Shown here: piece after piece, positions 53,978 to 62,719 of the stretch
Position numbering within the stretch: position 1 is the first letter of the stretch
Layout: the number at the start of each line of letters is the position of its first letter
Assembly (NCBI RefSeq): GCF_030408855.1
Contig: NZ_CP047358.1
Coordinates: 558,001 to 622,000, forward strand
Origin: Corynebacterium glaucum
GTDB lineage: Bacteria; Actinomycetota; Actinomycetes; Mycobacteriales; Mycobacteriaceae
Reading direction: 5' to 3'
Length of the DNA: 64,000 nt
Program-made: the position numbers and the translations under genes
Notes under the pieces: generated by a model
The model's input: the letters and a program-made list of their open reading frames with translations, nothing else
Told to the model about the DNA's origin: nothing
Databases searched by the model: none

Positions 53978-55443
53978 AGTTCGGTGCCGTCGTCGCGCCC
54001 GTCGTCCTTGCCATCGCCGTTTTCACGCTTGACCTCGGGGTTGTTGCGAATTTCTTCTTCGAGCTTGGCAAACTCCGCGTCGAAATCGGTGTCCGGTGCG
54101 TCATCGAGCAGGGTGTCAATGAACGCGGCAGGGTTGGCCAAGTGCTCAGCGGTAGGCAAGAAGTCGGGGTGATCCCACACCTGATCGCGGCGCTCAATGC
54201 CCACGGCGTTCTCGGCGCGGCGCCATAGGTTCGCTGCTTCGCGCACGCGCGGTGCAGACAGCTCGATGCCCACCACGTTGGCAAACGCCTGCTCGGCGGA
54301 ACCGCCGGTAGCGCGACGGCGCGCCCACGCCTCGGCGAGCTGGTCGGCGGACGGGATGCGTTCGTTGAGCGCATCGGCTACCACCACATCTACCCAGCCC
54401 TCCACCAGCGCGAGGAGGGTTTCAAGCCGCTCCGTCGCGGTCGCGTTACGAGAACCCACACGTGGGGAGAGATCTTCACCCTGTAGTGACTGCAATGCTT
54501 CCTGGATCTGCTGCGGGTCCCCAGATTCAAGGTTGAGGTTGCGGGCGAGCTCCTCGATGTGGGAGGTATCAATCTGCAACCCGGCCGCATACTCCTCAAC
54601 CGCCGCAACCAGCCGCTCGACCAGCCACGGCACGTGCTGGAACAGGCGCTGACGCGCCGCTTCGCGAGCTGCGATGTAGACAATGACTTCCTGGCCCGGC
54701 ACCTCGAGACCGTTGGCGATCTCCGACACATTGCCCGGCAGGAGAGCGGTAACGCCGTGCGGCGCTACGGGCAGGCCGAAATCAGTGCCGGTCAGCGCCT
54801 GCTGGGCAAGATCGCCGAGCGCGTGGCCGAGCTTCATACCGAACTGCATCGAGTTCATCTGCCGCATCATCGATGCCATCGGCCCGAGCATCTCTCGTGC
54901 TTCCGCCGGCATCGTGTCCATCTGCGCGCGGTTCATCTGGTCAGCCACCGGATTCACCAACCGCTTCCACATGGGCATGGTCTGCGTGAGCCACTCGCTC
55001 GGGTTCCATGCCTGGGCAGTCGCGCCGGAGGCCGGCAGGCTGGTGGTCTCGTTGAGCCACAGATCTGCGAGCTTTACCGACTCCTCAACAGCTTTCGCGT
55101 CGCTGCTGGAGATTTCGCGCGGGTTGCCCACGCGCTGGCGCGCCACCCGCAGCGCCATGTCGAAGTTGACGGCATCCTCGCTGCCTTGAGAATTCATCGA
55201 AGACCCGACACCGGAAAGCATTTGGCCGAACTGGTTCAATATGTCACCCAGGCCACCTTCTCCGGCTTCAAAGCGGAAGTTCTGCTGGCCGCCGAAACCG
55301 CCAAAGCCGAACGCGGCAAACGGGTTGTTGGAATCGCCGTGGTTGCCGCGTTCGTTGCCGTCACCTCGGCCGTCATCGCCGCGACGATCGTCGTTGTCAT
55401 CCCGGTCGTCGTTAGGGAAGGAGAATCCGAATCCGTTGCTCAT
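53974..55443 (-). CDS. Zincin_2/TIGR03624 family protein (Rv3195-like)
   Basis: This 489-residue conserved actinobacterial protein has an Asp/Arg/Gly-rich N-terminal stretch and an FGFGGFGG segment, then a helical core with WLTQTMPMWKRLVNPVADQM, FGMKLGHALGDLAQQALTGTDFG and VIVYIAAREAARQRLFQHVPWL, the zincin-like signature. The first zinc His expected in that signature appears to be Arg (AARQRLF), so protease activity is uncertain. TAGTGT lies 7 bases upstream of the ATG on the minus strand, suggesting a leaderless start. Confidence 0.85.
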   Translation of the reverse strand: MSNGFGFSFPNDDRDDNDDRRGDDGRGDGNERGNHGDSNNPFAAFGFGGFGGQQNFRFEAGEGGLGDILNQFGQMLSGVGSSMNSQGSEDAVNFDMALRVARQRVGNPREISSSDAKAVEESVKLADLWLNETTSLPASGATAQAWNPSEWLTQTMPMWKRLVNPVADQMNRAQMDTMPAEAREMLGPMASMMRQMNSMQFGMKLGHALGDLAQQALTGTDFGLPVAPHGVTALLPGNVSEIANGLEVPGQEVIVYIAAREAARQRLFQHVPWLVERLVAAVEEYAAGLQIDTSHIEELARNLNLESGDPQQIQEALQSLQGEDLSPRVGSRNATATERLETLLALVEGWVDVVVADALNERIPSADQLAEAWARRRATGGSAEQAFANVVGIELSAPRVREAANLWRRAENAVGIERRDQVWDHPDFLPTAEHLANPAAFIDTLLDDAPDTDFDAEFAKLEEEIRNNPEVKRENGDGKDDGRDDGTEL

Positions 55444-55559
55444 ACAGGCCACACTACAGACGCTCAGGTGCGAAAAGCACCGTCTGCAAGGTGGCATTTC
55501 GCCGTGTTCGCTCTCGGCATTTGTAGCTCGGCTGTTCGGGGAGGGTGGGGTTGCTGGTC

Positions 55560-55565
55560 TAAGCT
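55560..55565 (+). promoter_or_regulatory. -10 element of PDZ-Lon gene, leaderless
   Basis: TAAGCT followed by 8 bases and the GTG at 55574. No ribosome-binding site is visible. Confidence 0.5.
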
Positions 55566-55573
55566 TGCTCAGC

Positions 55574-56677
55574 GTGAAAGCTGCTGGGCGTGAAATCGAG
55601 GACGACATCGAGGAAGACCGGGTGCGTACAAAGCGCTGGTCCACTGTGGTCTGGGGTGCGATTCCGGTTGCGCTTTTGGCTGGCGTTCTCACGTTCGACC
55701 ACATCCCCGGCACCGACATTTCGTTGGCGGTGCCCTATGCTGCGCAGGGGCCTGGCCCTTTGTTTGACACGCTCAGCGAGGTCTCGGGCGAGCCGGTGGT
55801 GCGTATCGACGGCGCCGACCTCGACGCCACGTCCGGAGCACTGAACATGACCACGGTCTCGGTGCGTACCAACATGACCCTTCCGCAGGCGATCGGCCGG
55901 TGGATTACCACGGATGACACGTTCGTGCCGGTGGAGCAGATCATGCCTCGGGATATGAGCCGCGAGGAAGTCCAGGAGTTCAATCAGCAGGCGTTCGTCG
56001 CCTCGGAGGCGTCCGCAACCGTTGCCGCCATGCACTACCTCGGCCGCCCGACCAGGGTCGTGGTCCATGACGTCGTGGACGGTGCCGCAGCCTCGGGCCA
56101 TCTCGAACCCGGCGATGCGCTAGTCGCGGTCGATGGCACCGAGATCACTAAGCCAAGTGACGTGCAGGACATCGTGCGGGCTAAACACCCAGGCGACGAG
56201 GTCGAGATCACCGCGCTGCGTGGGGGAGCGGAACGTCAAGAGCGGATTGCCCTAGGCAAAGATGAGCGGGATGAAAATGTGGCGTTGCTCGGAATCCTCA
56301 TGTCCTCTGAGCCGGCCGACGGCGTCGATGTCACCTACAACTTGCAAGATGTGGGCGGTCCGAGTGCCGGCATGATCTTCGCACTCGCGGTGATTGACAA
56401 ACTTTCCCCGGGCGAGCTCACCGGCGGCAAAACCGTCGCGGGCACAGGCACCATCAACGAGGCTGGGGAAGTCGGCCCCATCGGCGGCATTTCCCACAAG
56501 ATCACTGGCGCCCGTGATGCCGGGATGGAGCTCTTCCTCGCGCCCGCGGGAAACTGTGCGGAAGCCGCTGGTGTCGAGACCGGGGACATGGTCGTCGCCG
56601 CTGTTGCCAACCTCGATGAAGCAGTCAAAGCGATGGATGATTACGCCGCCGGGCGCGAAGTCGCTACCTGCAAGTAG
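55574..56677 (+). CDS. Membrane-anchored PDZ-Lon (S16) protease
   Basis: This 367-residue protein (Rv3194c-like) has one N-terminal membrane helix (about residues 24-42), an extracellular region, a PDZ domain (RVVVHDVVDGAAASGHLEPGDALVAVDGTEI) and a Lon-type proteolytic domain with the catalytic Ser in GGPSAGMIFAL and Lys in GISHKITGARDAG. It lacks the ATPase part of Lon. The GTG start lies 8 bases after TAAGCT (55560-55565). It diverges from the Zincin_2 gene and converges with a lipoprotein gene. Confidence 0.92.
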   Translation: MKAAGREIEDDIEEDRVRTKRWSTVVWGAIPVALLAGVLTFDHIPGTDISLAVPYAAQGPGPLFDTLSEVSGEPVVRIDGADLDATSGALNMTTVSVRTNMTLPQAIGRWITTDDTFVPVEQIMPRDMSREEVQEFNQQAFVASEASATVAAMHYLGRPTRVVVHDVVDGAAASGHLEPGDALVAVDGTEITKPSDVQDIVRAKHPGDEVEITALRGGAERQERIALGKDERDENVALLGILMSSEPADGVDVTYNLQDVGGPSAGMIFALAVIDKLSPGELTGGKTVAGTGTINEAGEVGPIGGISHKITGARDAGMELFLAPAGNCAEAAGVETGDMVVAAVANLDEAVKAMDDYAAGREVATCK

Positions 56678-56680
56678 CGC

Positions 56681-57370
56681 CTACGGCGTCGCCGACAAGG
56701 TCTCAACCGCGCGCGGCGTCGCACCCGGGGTTTTCACCTCATTGACCTGATCGGCCAGGCCCAGCTCGTAAATGCGCTGGCGCGGATCGTCCTGGTCGGT
56801 TGAGATCAGCTGTTGCATGACCTGGCCCTTGGTGTTGTCGACCACGGTGATAATCGCAGAGGTGCCCAGCACTGACCACCCAACAACGCGGTCGCCCTTG
56901 TCCTCAACGATGCGCGAGGATCGCAGCTCCGTCAGCAGCTGGGTCGTTGACGCCGCCTTTGCTTCCGAGTCAAAGAACTGGAACTGCCCAATCTCCGAGC
57001 CGGAGCAGTCGAAGGATCCCGTCATCCCGGTAGCGCTGCAAGATTCAAACTGGCTGAACAGCGTCGCCGGGGCCAGCGTTGAGAAGCGCTCAGCAACCTC
57101 GGCCACAAGCTTGCGCTCCTCAGCCACAGTGGTCCGGGCAGCAGAAGAGCTTTTGCTTATCGACGGCTCGGATGACGCCTCCGACTCATCCGACACTGTT
57201 TCGGTTGCTTCCGTCACCTCCGCCGACGAAGAATCAACTGACGTCGCTGTCGCCTCCGGCGTCGGAGTCGCGGTCTCGGTCTGCTCGGTCGCCTTGTCGC
57301 CACATGCAGTGAGGCTGGCTGCGAGCGCAATAGTTGCCGCAGCGGTAACGGCGCGGGAAATACGGGCCAC
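56681..57370 (-). CDS. Lipoprotein, function unknown
   Basis: This 229-residue protein starts at the GTG at 57370, which has an AAGGAG site 8 bases upstream. A signal peptide with lipobox SLTAC gives Cys23 as the lipidation site. A Ser/Thr/Glu-rich spacer (about residues 28-85) precedes a small folded domain with FESCSATGMTGSFDCSGSEIGQFQFF, whose two Cys may pair. No known family was recognised. Copy 57155 of the dispersed motif lies in the spacer. Confidence 0.8.
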   Translation of the reverse strand: MARISRAVTAAATIALAASLTACGDKATEQTETATPTPEATATSVDSSSAEVTEATETVSDESEASSEPSISKSSSAARTTVAEERKLVAEVAERFSTLAPATLFSQFESCSATGMTGSFDCSGSEIGQFQFFDSEAKAASTTQLLTELRSSRIVEDKGDRVVGWSVLGTSAIITVVDNTKGQVMQQLISTDQDDPRQRIYELGLADQVNEVKTPGATPRAVETLSATP

Positions 57371-57409
57371 CGAGAGCTCCTTGGAATCGATTACCAAACA
57401 GCCATTATT

Positions 57410-57979
57410 TTAAAGCAGTTCATCTGGGTCTTGGGCAAGACTATGGCGCAATGCCGCAATCACCACCGGCGCGACACCGGGCCCGCCTCGCAATTCAATG
57501 TCGTCCTGGGCGAAGAGACCGCGCTCTTCAAGCTCGTCCTCGGTAGGGCGGATCTGCAGCAGCGTCTGCTCGATGTCGTCGTCGCGCAACACGCCTGAGA
57601 AGAGCCGGGCTGGGCGCGGGGAGGAGTCGACGTCTTCGGCAGTGTCGCGGAAGATAATCTCCTGCGCCAGAATTACGCCCTCTACCGTCTGCGGCCAGGC
57701 GACCCGCGCCACGTAGTCCGCTAGTTCATCGGACCCAGCATCGATGGATTCCGGCAAGTCTTGCACCACAAGCGTCAGGGGGCTGGAGGCGCCACCGTCG
57801 TCAAGCAAATCGAGCTCCCCCAACTGATCAACGAGGAGCTCTGTGGGGACGAGCCCGAACAATGTCGGAGGCTGGTCCCAGCCCTCGGCATGGACGAACT
57901 CGACCGCCTCCATCATCGCCTTGTTCAATGCCTGTTGGTGCAGCACGGGAACCCTTCTTACGTCTGGGTCGTTGGACAA
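57410..57979 (-). CDS. PPA1309 family protein
   Basis: This 189-residue conserved actinobacterial protein has LNKAMMEAVEFVHAEGWDQPPTLFGLVPT at the N-terminus, VARVAWPQTVEGVILAQEIIF in the middle and GVAPVVIAALRHSLAQDPDELL at the end, the family landmarks. Function is unknown. The start is a TTG at 57979; TAGGCT at 57991-57996 (minus strand) would place the transcript start a few bases before it. It diverges from the UPF0182 gene. Confidence 0.85.
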   Translation of the reverse strand: MSNDPDVRRVPVLHQQALNKAMMEAVEFVHAEGWDQPPTLFGLVPTELLVDQLGELDLLDDGGASSPLTLVVQDLPESIDAGSDELADYVARVAWPQTVEGVILAQEIIFRDTAEDVDSSPRPARLFSGVLRDDDIEQTLLQIRPTEDELEERGLFAQDDIELRGGPGVAPVVIAALRHSLAQDPDELL

Positions 57980-58027
57980 TTTAAGCTAGAAGCCTAGTAC
58001 GCGCTCGCACATATATAAGGAGAAGGA

Positions 58028-61000
58028 TTGGCTACCCGCGTGAATAAGCCAAGGCCAAACGCGAAGAAACCGAATGCTGGGTTGTGGACAACCATCGGCA
58101 TCATCGCCGCGGTGTTGTTCCTACTGCCCCTGATTGTCGGTCTTTACACAGACTTCCTGTGGTTTGGCGAGCTCGACTACCGCGGAGTATTCAACACCGT
58201 CATCCTGAGCCGGGTGGTGCTGTTCGTGCTGTTCGCCGCAATCGGCGGGGCAATTGCGTACATTGCGGCATGGTTGGCGTGGCGCGGACGGCCAAAGGTT
58301 AAGTCGATGGATCCGTTCTCGCCCGGCGCCCAGCACCGAGCGAGTGTGGAGCAGAGCATCCGTTCGCTGCTGGTCTGGGCACCGGTCGTCGTAGCCTTGT
58401 TCTCCGGTCTTGCGGGGCAGCGTAGTTGGCGCACGTTCCTCCTCTGGCTCAACGGCGGCGAGTTCGGCGTGACTGATCCGCAGTTCCACCGGGACCTTGG
58501 TTTCTTCGCTTTCACGCTGCCTGCGGTCTCGACGGTCGTGGATATGCTGTCTGTCCTGCTGGTTGCAGCATTCCTCATTGCGCTGTTCGGCCACTACCTG
58601 CTTGGCGGCATTCGGGTGGGTAACAACGTCACCGGCGCACGCGGTCACATTTCGCAGTCTGCTCGTGTACAGCTTGCGGTCACCGCGGGGCTGTGGATGC
58701 TGGTCAAGGCGGCGAGCTACTGGATTGAGCGATACCACCTGCTTTACGCCCGCAACGATATCTTCACCGGTGCCTCCTACACCGGGATCAATGCGATGCT
58801 GCCGGCGAAGATCATCCTGACCATCATTGCCGTGCTTGTGGCTGCCGCGTTCTTTGTGTCGGTGGTGTACAAGGATTTCCGGGTTCCGGTGCTCGCAACC
58901 GTGCTCATGCTGGTTTCTTCTCTGGTGGTGGGCAACGTGTGGCCCGCGCTGCTGGAGCAGTTCTCGGTGAAGCCGAACCGTCAGGCGAAGGAATACGAGT
59001 ACATCGGCCGCAATATCGAGGCCACCCGGTACGCCTACGGGCTTACGGATGCGACGGTGACATACGAGGACAACTGGGGCCAAGGCAATGTCTCCAACTC
59101 CACAGTGGCGGATGACGCGGCCACGATCTCGAATATTCGTCTGTTGGACCCCGATGTCATTTCGCCGACCTTCACCCAAAACCAGCAGCTGCGTAACTTC
59201 TACGGCTTCCCGAACACCCTGGCGATGGATCGCTACGAGGTTGATGGGGAGATGCGCGACTTCGTCGTCGCTGCCCGCGAGCTCAACCCGAACTCCTTGA
59301 GCGAGAACCAGCGTGACTGGATCAACCGCCACACCGTGTACACGCACGGCAACGGTTTCATCGCGGCGCAAGCCAACACCGTCGACGAGGCAGCGCAGGA
59401 CGCCGGATCTACCCGCGGTGGTCTACCGATCTTCACAGTTTCCGATCTGCAATCCAACGCCATTGCTCGCGAAAATGACCAAGCTGAAGAGCTGGGCATC
59501 CGCGTTGACGAGCCGCGGATCTACTACGGGCCGGTGATCGCCTCGGCGAGTGACGGACTTGATTACGCCATCGTTGGAGACAACGGCCAGGGGGCGGTCG
59601 AGTACGACACAGACACAAGCACGTACACCTACACGGGTCAGGGCGGCGTCAACATTGGCAACTGGGCGAACCGGTTGGCCTACGCGGTGAAGTACCAAGA
59701 GCTCAACCTCGTGCTCTCGGACCGGGTCGGCGGGGAATCGAAGATTCTCTACGACCGCGATCCGCGCGAGCGCGTGGAGCGGGTCGCGCCGTGGCTGACT
59801 ACGGATTCCAAGACCTACCCGGCTGTGATCGATGGGCGGGTGAAATGGATCGTTGACGGCTACACCACGCTGTCGCGTCTGCCGTACTCGACTCGTTCAC
59901 GGTTGTCCGAAACCACCCAGGATGCCCTGAACCCTGACGGCACAACCCAGCGTCTGATTACCGACGACCTGGGCTACATCCGCAACTCGGTGAAGGCGAC
60001 CGTCGATGCCTACGACGGCTCGGTGGAGCTTTACGCTTTTGATGAGTCGGACCCGGTTCTCAAGGCATGGATGGGCGTGTTCCCGGACACGGTGAAGCCG
60101 GGAAGCGACATTTCCGACCAGCTGCGAGACCACCTTCGTTATCCGGAGGACCTCTTCAAGGTGCAGCGCGAACTGCTTGCGCGCTACCACGTTGACGACC
60201 CCGGGGTGTTCTTCAACAACGATGCCTTCTGGTCCGTGCCAAATGACCCGACCGCGCCGGAGGACCGTAAACAGCTCTACCAGCCGCCGTACTACGTGGT
60301 TGCCTCCGACCCCGAGACCGGGGACCCGAGCTTCCAGCTGATTACGCCGTTCCGGGGACTCAACCGCGAGTTCCTGTCAGCTCACATGTCTGTGTCTTCG
60401 GATCCCGAGAACTACGGCAAAATCCACGTACGTGTGCTTCCGACCAACACGCAAACCCAGGGTCCGAAGCAGGCACAGGATGCTTTGATGTCCTCTGATC
60501 AGGTTGCCCGTGACCGCACGCTGTGGGAGGGCACAAACGATCTACGAAACGGTAACTTGCTGACGCTGCCGGTTGGCGGCGGTGAGATCCTCTACGTCGA
60601 GCCGATTTACTCGCAGCGCAAGGGCCAGGAATCGGCGTTCCCGAAGCTGCTGCGCGTGCTCGTGTTCTACCGCGGTCAAGTTGGCTATGCGCCGACGATC
60701 TCCCAGGCGCTGAGCCAAGTGGGCATCAACCCCGCCGCAGCCCAGGACATTGAGGTGGTGGACGAGGATGCTCCGGATACCCGTACGGAGGCTGATATGG
60801 CATCTCCGACATCGCCGGAGCAAAACGAAGAGAGCGAGGAGGCGAGCGGCTCTGACGGCGCAACGACTGATGGCCAGTCGCCGATCGATGGGGCAGCGAA
60901 CCGGGATGAGGCGCTGGAGAACATCAACACGGCGCTGCGGAACTTGGAGGACGCCCGCGACGGTTCCTTCGAGGAATACGGACGCGCCCTCGACGCTCTC

Positions 61001-61039
61001 GACCGGGCTGTAGAAGACTACCAGCGACTTCAGGACTGA
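58028..61039 (+). CDS. UPF0182 family membrane protein
   Basis: This 1003-residue protein (Rv3193c-like) has seven predicted membrane segments in the first third, beginning about residue 19, with the conserved DFLWFGELDYRGVF. A long extracellular domain follows, with GFPNTLAMDRYEVDGEMRDFVVAARELNP and RLPYSTRSRLSET. The C-terminal tail is Glu/Ser-rich and ends in a predicted coiled coil (AALRNLEDARDGS-type residues). Function is unknown. The start is a TTG with an AAGGAGAAGG site. A terminator follows. Confidence 0.93.
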   Translation: MATRVNKPRPNAKKPNAGLWTTIGIIAAVLFLLPLIVGLYTDFLWFGELDYRGVFNTVILSRVVLFVLFAAIGGAIAYIAAWLAWRGRPKVKSMDPFSPGAQHRASVEQSIRSLLVWAPVVVALFSGLAGQRSWRTFLLWLNGGEFGVTDPQFHRDLGFFAFTLPAVSTVVDMLSVLLVAAFLIALFGHYLLGGIRVGNNVTGARGHISQSARVQLAVTAGLWMLVKAASYWIERYHLLYARNDIFTGASYTGINAMLPAKIILTIIAVLVAAAFFVSVVYKDFRVPVLATVLMLVSSLVVGNVWPALLEQFSVKPNRQAKEYEYIGRNIEATRYAYGLTDATVTYEDNWGQGNVSNSTVADDAATISNIRLLDPDVISPTFTQNQQLRNFYGFPNTLAMDRYEVDGEMRDFVVAARELNPNSLSENQRDWINRHTVYTHGNGFIAAQANTVDEAAQDAGSTRGGLPIFTVSDLQSNAIARENDQAEELGIRVDEPRIYYGPVIASASDGLDYAIVGDNGQGAVEYDTDTSTYTYTGQGGVNIGNWANRLAYAVKYQELNLVLSDRVGGESKILYDRDPRERVERVAPWLTTDSKTYPAVIDGRVKWIVDGYTTLSRLPYSTRSRLSETTQDALNPDGTTQRLITDDLGYIRNSVKATVDAYDGSVELYAFDESDPVLKAWMGVFPDTVKPGSDISDQLRDHLRYPEDLFKVQRELLARYHVDDPGVFFNNDAFWSVPNDPTAPEDRKQLYQPPYYVVASDPETGDPSFQLITPFRGLNREFLSAHMSVSSDPENYGKIHVRVLPTNTQTQGPKQAQDALMSSDQVARDRTLWEGTNDLRNGNLLTLPVGGGEILYVEPIYSQRKGQESAFPKLLRVLVFYRGQVGYAPTISQALSQVGINPAAAQDIEVVDEDAPDTRTEADMASPTSPEQNEESEEASGSDGATTDGQSPIDGAANRDEALENINTALRNLEDARDGSFEEYGRALDALDRAVEDYQRLQD

Positions 61040-61069
61040 CTCCGCACATAAACTCCCTGATGCGGCCGT

Positions 61070-61105
61070 AATCCCCTGGTGAGAGATCTGATCACCAGGG
61101 GATTT
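61070..61105 (+). terminator. Terminator after UPF0182 gene
   Basis: AATCCCCTGGTGA (61070-61082) pairs perfectly with its complement at 61092-61104, followed by a short T stretch. The 13-bp stem contains no mismatch. Confidence 0.75.
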
Positions 61106-61132
61106 GGCGCCTGGGGGAGTCATCCGTATAGT
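61104..61132 (+). promoter_or_regulatory. Promoter of the initiator tRNA gene
   Basis: TTGGCG (61104-61109) and TATAGT (61127-61132) are spaced by 17 bases, a good sigma-A type promoter. Transcription would begin about 40 bases before the tRNA. Confidence 0.6.
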
Positions 61133-61179
61133 GATGGTCGTTGCCAACAAGGCATCAGGTGAAAATAAAAGTCACCCGG

Positions 61180-61253
61180 CGCGGGGTGGAGCAGCTCGGT
61201 AGCTCGCTGGGCTCATAACCCAGAGGTCGCAGGTTCGAATCCTGTCCCCGCTA
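61180..61253 (+). tRNA. tRNA-fMet (anticodon CAT, initiator)
   Basis: A 74-base cloverleaf is visible: acceptor CGCGGGG/CCCCGCT, D-arm GAGCAGCTCGGTAGCTC, anticodon stem CTGGG/CCCAG with loop CTCATAA, and T-arm GCAGGTTCGAATCCTGT. The GGG/CCC pairs of the anticodon stem and the unpaired C1-U72 end mark it as initiator rather than elongator. CCA is not encoded. Confidence 0.95.
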
Positions 61254-61265
61254 CTACACTAGAGT

Positions 61266-61294
61266 GGCCCCTCTCTTCGGAGAGGGGCCTTCTT
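61266..61294 (+). terminator. Terminator after tRNA-fMet
   Basis: GGCCCCTCTC (61266-61275), a TTCG tetraloop and GAGAGGGGCC (61280-61289) form a perfect 10-bp hairpin followed by TTCTT. Confidence 0.9.
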
Positions 61295-61671
61295 GCGTAC
61301 CTGAGAGTGCTCAAACCAGTGAACCGATACCGCCAGCCCAAACCTTAGAAAACACTGAGATCAGCAGACGGCCTGGATTAGTGATATAGATCTCGATTCT
61401 CTATCTCTGGTGGTAGAGCGTCGTGAACACTTGGAAACGAGTCTGTAGTTCCCGAATAATGCATACCAAATCGCTTTGAAGCTAGACCAATCAATGATTT
61501 GTCCGTACACTGTGGTCGTCGCAGAAAAGCTGAACACGTGCTTTTCGATCTTTTCGAGAAATTAGCTTTTCTAAGTGGCTAAAACTAGTCATTTAGAAAA
61601 GCAAAAATTAACTATCCTTTCCTAAATTCAAATTACAACCTTGCCAGTCTCTAAAAGGGGGAGACTCGGAG
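61295..61671 (+). promoter_or_regulatory. AT-rich regulatory region with GAAAAGC inverted repeats
   Basis: There is no gene in these 377 bases. The base composition drops sharply compared with the rest of the window. GAAAAGC (61524-61530) and GCTTTTC (61540-61546) form one small hairpin around CACGTG. GCTTTTCTAA (61565-61574) and TTAGAAAAGC (61593-61602) form a second, 10-bp inverted repeat. Four copies of the same core in 80 bases look like operator sites or a structured leader for the exopolysaccharide-type operon. A GGGGGAG site precedes the first gene. Confidence 0.6.
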
Positions 61672-62007
61672 ATGACGAATATTTTGGTGACCACCAGCCT
61701 GACGCTGGAACCGCTGCTGCAGCGCGCGATGCCTGACGTGTCGATGCGCACTTACGGGTCCATTTCGGAGGTTCCGACTGAAGCGATCCAGAAGGCCAGT
61801 GCCATCGTCTTTGACGAGTCCACCGCCAACTTCATGGAACTCTTCGCGCACAAGGACATTGTTGATCCTTGTGGCAAACTTGTGATTCTTACGGAGAAGC
61901 GTGCCGCAATGGTTCGCTGCTTCCCGCAGGCAACAGTGTTCTCTTACCCTATTGTTCCGGTCGATATTGCGACAGCGGTTCGCTACCTGGAGACGATCAT
62001 TGCTTGA
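61672..62007 (+). CDS. Receiver-like (pseudo-receiver) small protein
   Basis: This 111-residue cytosolic protein looks like a degenerate two-component receiver. ILVTTSLT is strand 1 without the acidic pair, AIVFDES has an Asp at the phospho-acceptor position, VILTEKRAA gives the Thr after strand 4, and SYPIVPVDIATAVRYLE resembles the strand 5-helix 5 end but lacks the Lys. Phosphorylation is doubtful. It is first in an operon with a membrane protein and a GT2 synthase, so a regulatory role for the synthase is inferred. Confidence 0.55.
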   Translation: MTNILVTTSLTLEPLLQRAMPDVSMRTYGSISEVPTEAIQKASAIVFDESTANFMELFAHKDIVDPCGKLVILTEKRAAMVRCFPQATVFSYPIVPVDIATAVRYLETIIA

Positions 62008-62719
62008 GACCTCACACGTCTTATACGGAGCTACTGTTCTTCTCTTTCTGCTGTTTCTCCTCTGCATATACCTCGTGATCAACAATGTGAGGATGCGTAA
62101 GAAGGCTAAGCGCAAGGCGGAGTTCCTGACGACGACTCGCGATACTTGGGTCAGCGCCATCCTCGACGGCGAAGAGACCGACATCCGTTTGGCGAACACC
62201 GAGCAGTCGGAATGGACAACTGACATATTCCTGTCCTACGCAAACAATTACGACGATCCCAACATTCGCTCGAGGGTCAGTCAGCTTTCGGATGACGTGC
62301 TCGCACCCGAGCTTTCGACGAAACTGAATTCGCGCGGTGTTCCAATCCGTCAGTACGCGCTCTTGGTTATCAACCAGTTGGAGATGACTTCTCTACATAG
62401 CGAAGTGGCTGCCCTGCGCCCGCAAACGGATCTCGAGGCCGCTCTCACGTCGCTGATTCTCGAGGGGGAAACCTCGCTCGCCCCATTCAATTCGGCAGAA
62501 TCAATGGATCCCACAGATGGTTCGAGTCAGTCGGACTCGATGGCTGAGCTTGCTGAGCTTGAACCAGCGAGGGAATCGGAACTCGAGCCATGGACCCAGG
62601 AAAAACCAACTAGAAACGTTGAGGAGCCGTCGGCGGATAGCAATGTGCTCAATCCCCGGGAACTAGGAACTGGATTTACACATCGACCGGTCTGGAGGAG
62701 AGGAGAAATCCGTGGTTAA
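62000..62719 (+). CDS. Membrane protein with helical cytosolic domain, second gene of GT2 operon
   Basis: This 239-residue protein starts at a TTG (62000) with GGAG 8 bases upstream, overlapping the previous gene by 8 bases. One N-terminal helix (about residues 5-30) is followed by a basic stop-transfer KKAKRK. A helical domain follows with pieces such as NIRSRVSQLSDDVLAPELSTKL and RQYALLVINQLEM that could be HEAT-like repeats. The C-terminus is acidic and disordered. It was not assigned to a named family. It overlaps the synthase gene by 8 bases, so it probably works with that enzyme. Confidence 0.6.
   Translation: MLETSHVLYGATVLLFLLFLLCIYLVINNVRMRKKAKRKAEFLTTTRDTWVSAILDGEETDIRLANTEQSEWTTDIFLSYANNYDDPNIRSRVSQLSDDVLAPELSTKLNSRGVPIRQYALLVINQLEMTSLHSEVAALRPQTDLEAALTSLILEGETSLAPFNSAESMDPTDGSSQSDSMAELAELEPARESELEPWTQEKPTRNVEEPSADSNVLNPRELGTGFTHRPVWRRGEIRG

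Noticed and set aside
61295..61671. Cyclic di-GMP or other known riboswitch in the synthase leader
   Set aside because: No recognised conserved core was found; only simple inverted repeats are visible.
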